Shown here piece by piece: positions 63,622 through 64,000 of a DNA stretch of 64,000 bases (within the stretch, counting starts at the first letter, position 1; every line of letters begins with the position of its first letter). The notes under the pieces are model-generated. The model worked only from the letters and a program-made list of their open reading frames with translations. It was not told the origin of the DNA and did not search any database. A program made the position numbers and the translations under genes. The DNA is taken from the NCBI GenBank assembly GCA_903909435.1, contig CAIVVT010000147.1:1-64000 (forward strand). Reading direction: 5' to 3'. Origin of the DNA: an uncultured Acidobacteriia bacterium. Its GTDB lineage: Bacteria > Acidobacteriota > Terriglobia > Bryobacterales > Bryobacteraceae.

Positions 63622-64000
63622 AGGGGCAACGCCAGGCGTTCGACCCGTTGAGGCGTGACCACCAACAAACTGCCGCCGGCCCGGAACAGCGCCAGCACCG
63701 GCGCGCCTGTCCACAACTTGGACATTCTCCAGGCGTTTACAGCGCGGGTGTACTGGCGCAATCCGTCCTCGGCACCGACCAGGATCGGCGGCCACTCGCC
63801 AGGCTGGGACTCGAGTACCAGCAGGGCGCGCGGATGGTCGGGGGCGGGCTCGACCAGCTGTGCTGGCCAGGCCTGCTGCTCGTCTTCCGGCCGCTCCAGC
63901 AGCGCGAACCGCGCCGGCGCGGCCTCGCTTTCGGCCCACAGCAGATCCGGTTTGGCGCGCCCGGGCCGCCGGTAAATCGCCTGACGCGCCAGGGCGGCAT
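63606..64000 (-). CDS. 3' part of a gene cut by the window end; unknown
   Basis: On the minus strand an open frame without a start inside the window runs from the right edge to a TAG at 63606-63608, giving about 131 codons. The deduced sequence reads like a real protein: DLLWAESEAAPARFALLERP, PGEWPPILVGAEDGLRQYTR, AVNAWRMSKLWTGAPVLALF and a basic end VERLALPLYRRK. Codon usage favours G/C in third positions. It overlaps the end of the convergent cupin gene by 16 bases. The family is not recognised. Confidence 0.7.
   Translation of the reverse strand, partial: AALARQAIYRRPGRAKPDLLWAESEAAPARFALLERPEDEQQAWPAQLVEPAPDHPRALLVLESQPGEWPPILVGAEDGLRQYTRAVNAWRMSKLWTGAPVLALFRAGGSLLVVTPQRVERLALPLYRRK

Overview
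This is a GC-rich bacterial chromosome segment with densely packed genes on both strands. I see no rRNA, tRNA, CRISPR array, transposase or phage gene. Several traits suggest an Acidobacteriota genome, probably a Solibacter/Bryobacter-type lineage. These are paired proteins with a DSWKEIA...RTVQRWE helix-turn-helix plus TolB-like and TPR regions, small secreted VPFGFRAG proteins, secreted carboxypeptidase-regulatory-like proteins, VanZ-like proteins, and an LptF-LptG fusion. This placement is inference from gene content, not from a marker gene.

Layout. 1-4.9 kb: heme O/A synthesis (ctaB, ctaA), a histone-deacetylase-family hydrolase, malate dehydrogenase and a SET-domain protein. 5.3-13.8 kb: a same-strand run of two secreted TldD-family proteins (the second with its metal ligands replaced), a fused LptF-LptG permease, and an AddB-like nuclease. 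13.9-22.8 kb: an 80-residue flagellar-rod-like protein, a secreted beta-rich protein, YceH and esterase genes on the other strand, a hybrid histidine kinase, an MqnD-like menaquinone enzyme and a HEAT-repeat protein, closed by a strong bidirectional terminator. 22.9-30.8 kb, minus strand: a small protein, a YfcH-type epimerase, class II photolyase, an isolated nuoM, and an NtrY/NtrX-like two-component pair. 31-33.4 kb: a double VanZ protein, then a two-gene unit of a small HU-like protein and an HU-like/TIR fusion. 33.4-38 kb: fabI, a Gfo/Idh/MocA oxidoreductase, recG and rsmD.

38.4-43.2 kb: a tandem duplication of a two-gene unit, each copy holding a small secreted protein and a 522-residue HTH-TolB-TPR regulator. 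43.3-48.5 kb: a sugar-isomerase-like and phytanoyl-CoA-dioxygenase-like pair, a membrane protein and a GH78-like glycosidase. 48.6-53.8 kb: yacG, xseA, a palindromic repeat, a small membrane protein, a hicBA toxin-antitoxin pair below a palindrome-flanked promoter, and guaB. 53.9-64 kb: a secreted M28 peptidase, a kinase-like protein, nfo-leuS, a secreted VOC protein, a secreted zinc-knuckle protein, the rfbACB dTDP-sugar operon, a cupin and a gene cut by the window end.

The best candidates for something undescribed are the HU-like/TIR unit (32.5-33.4 kb), the secreted TldD/pseudo-TldD pair (5.3-8.7 kb), the minimal flagellar-rod-like protein (13.9 kb) and the duplicated regulator/secreted-protein module (38.4-43.2 kb).
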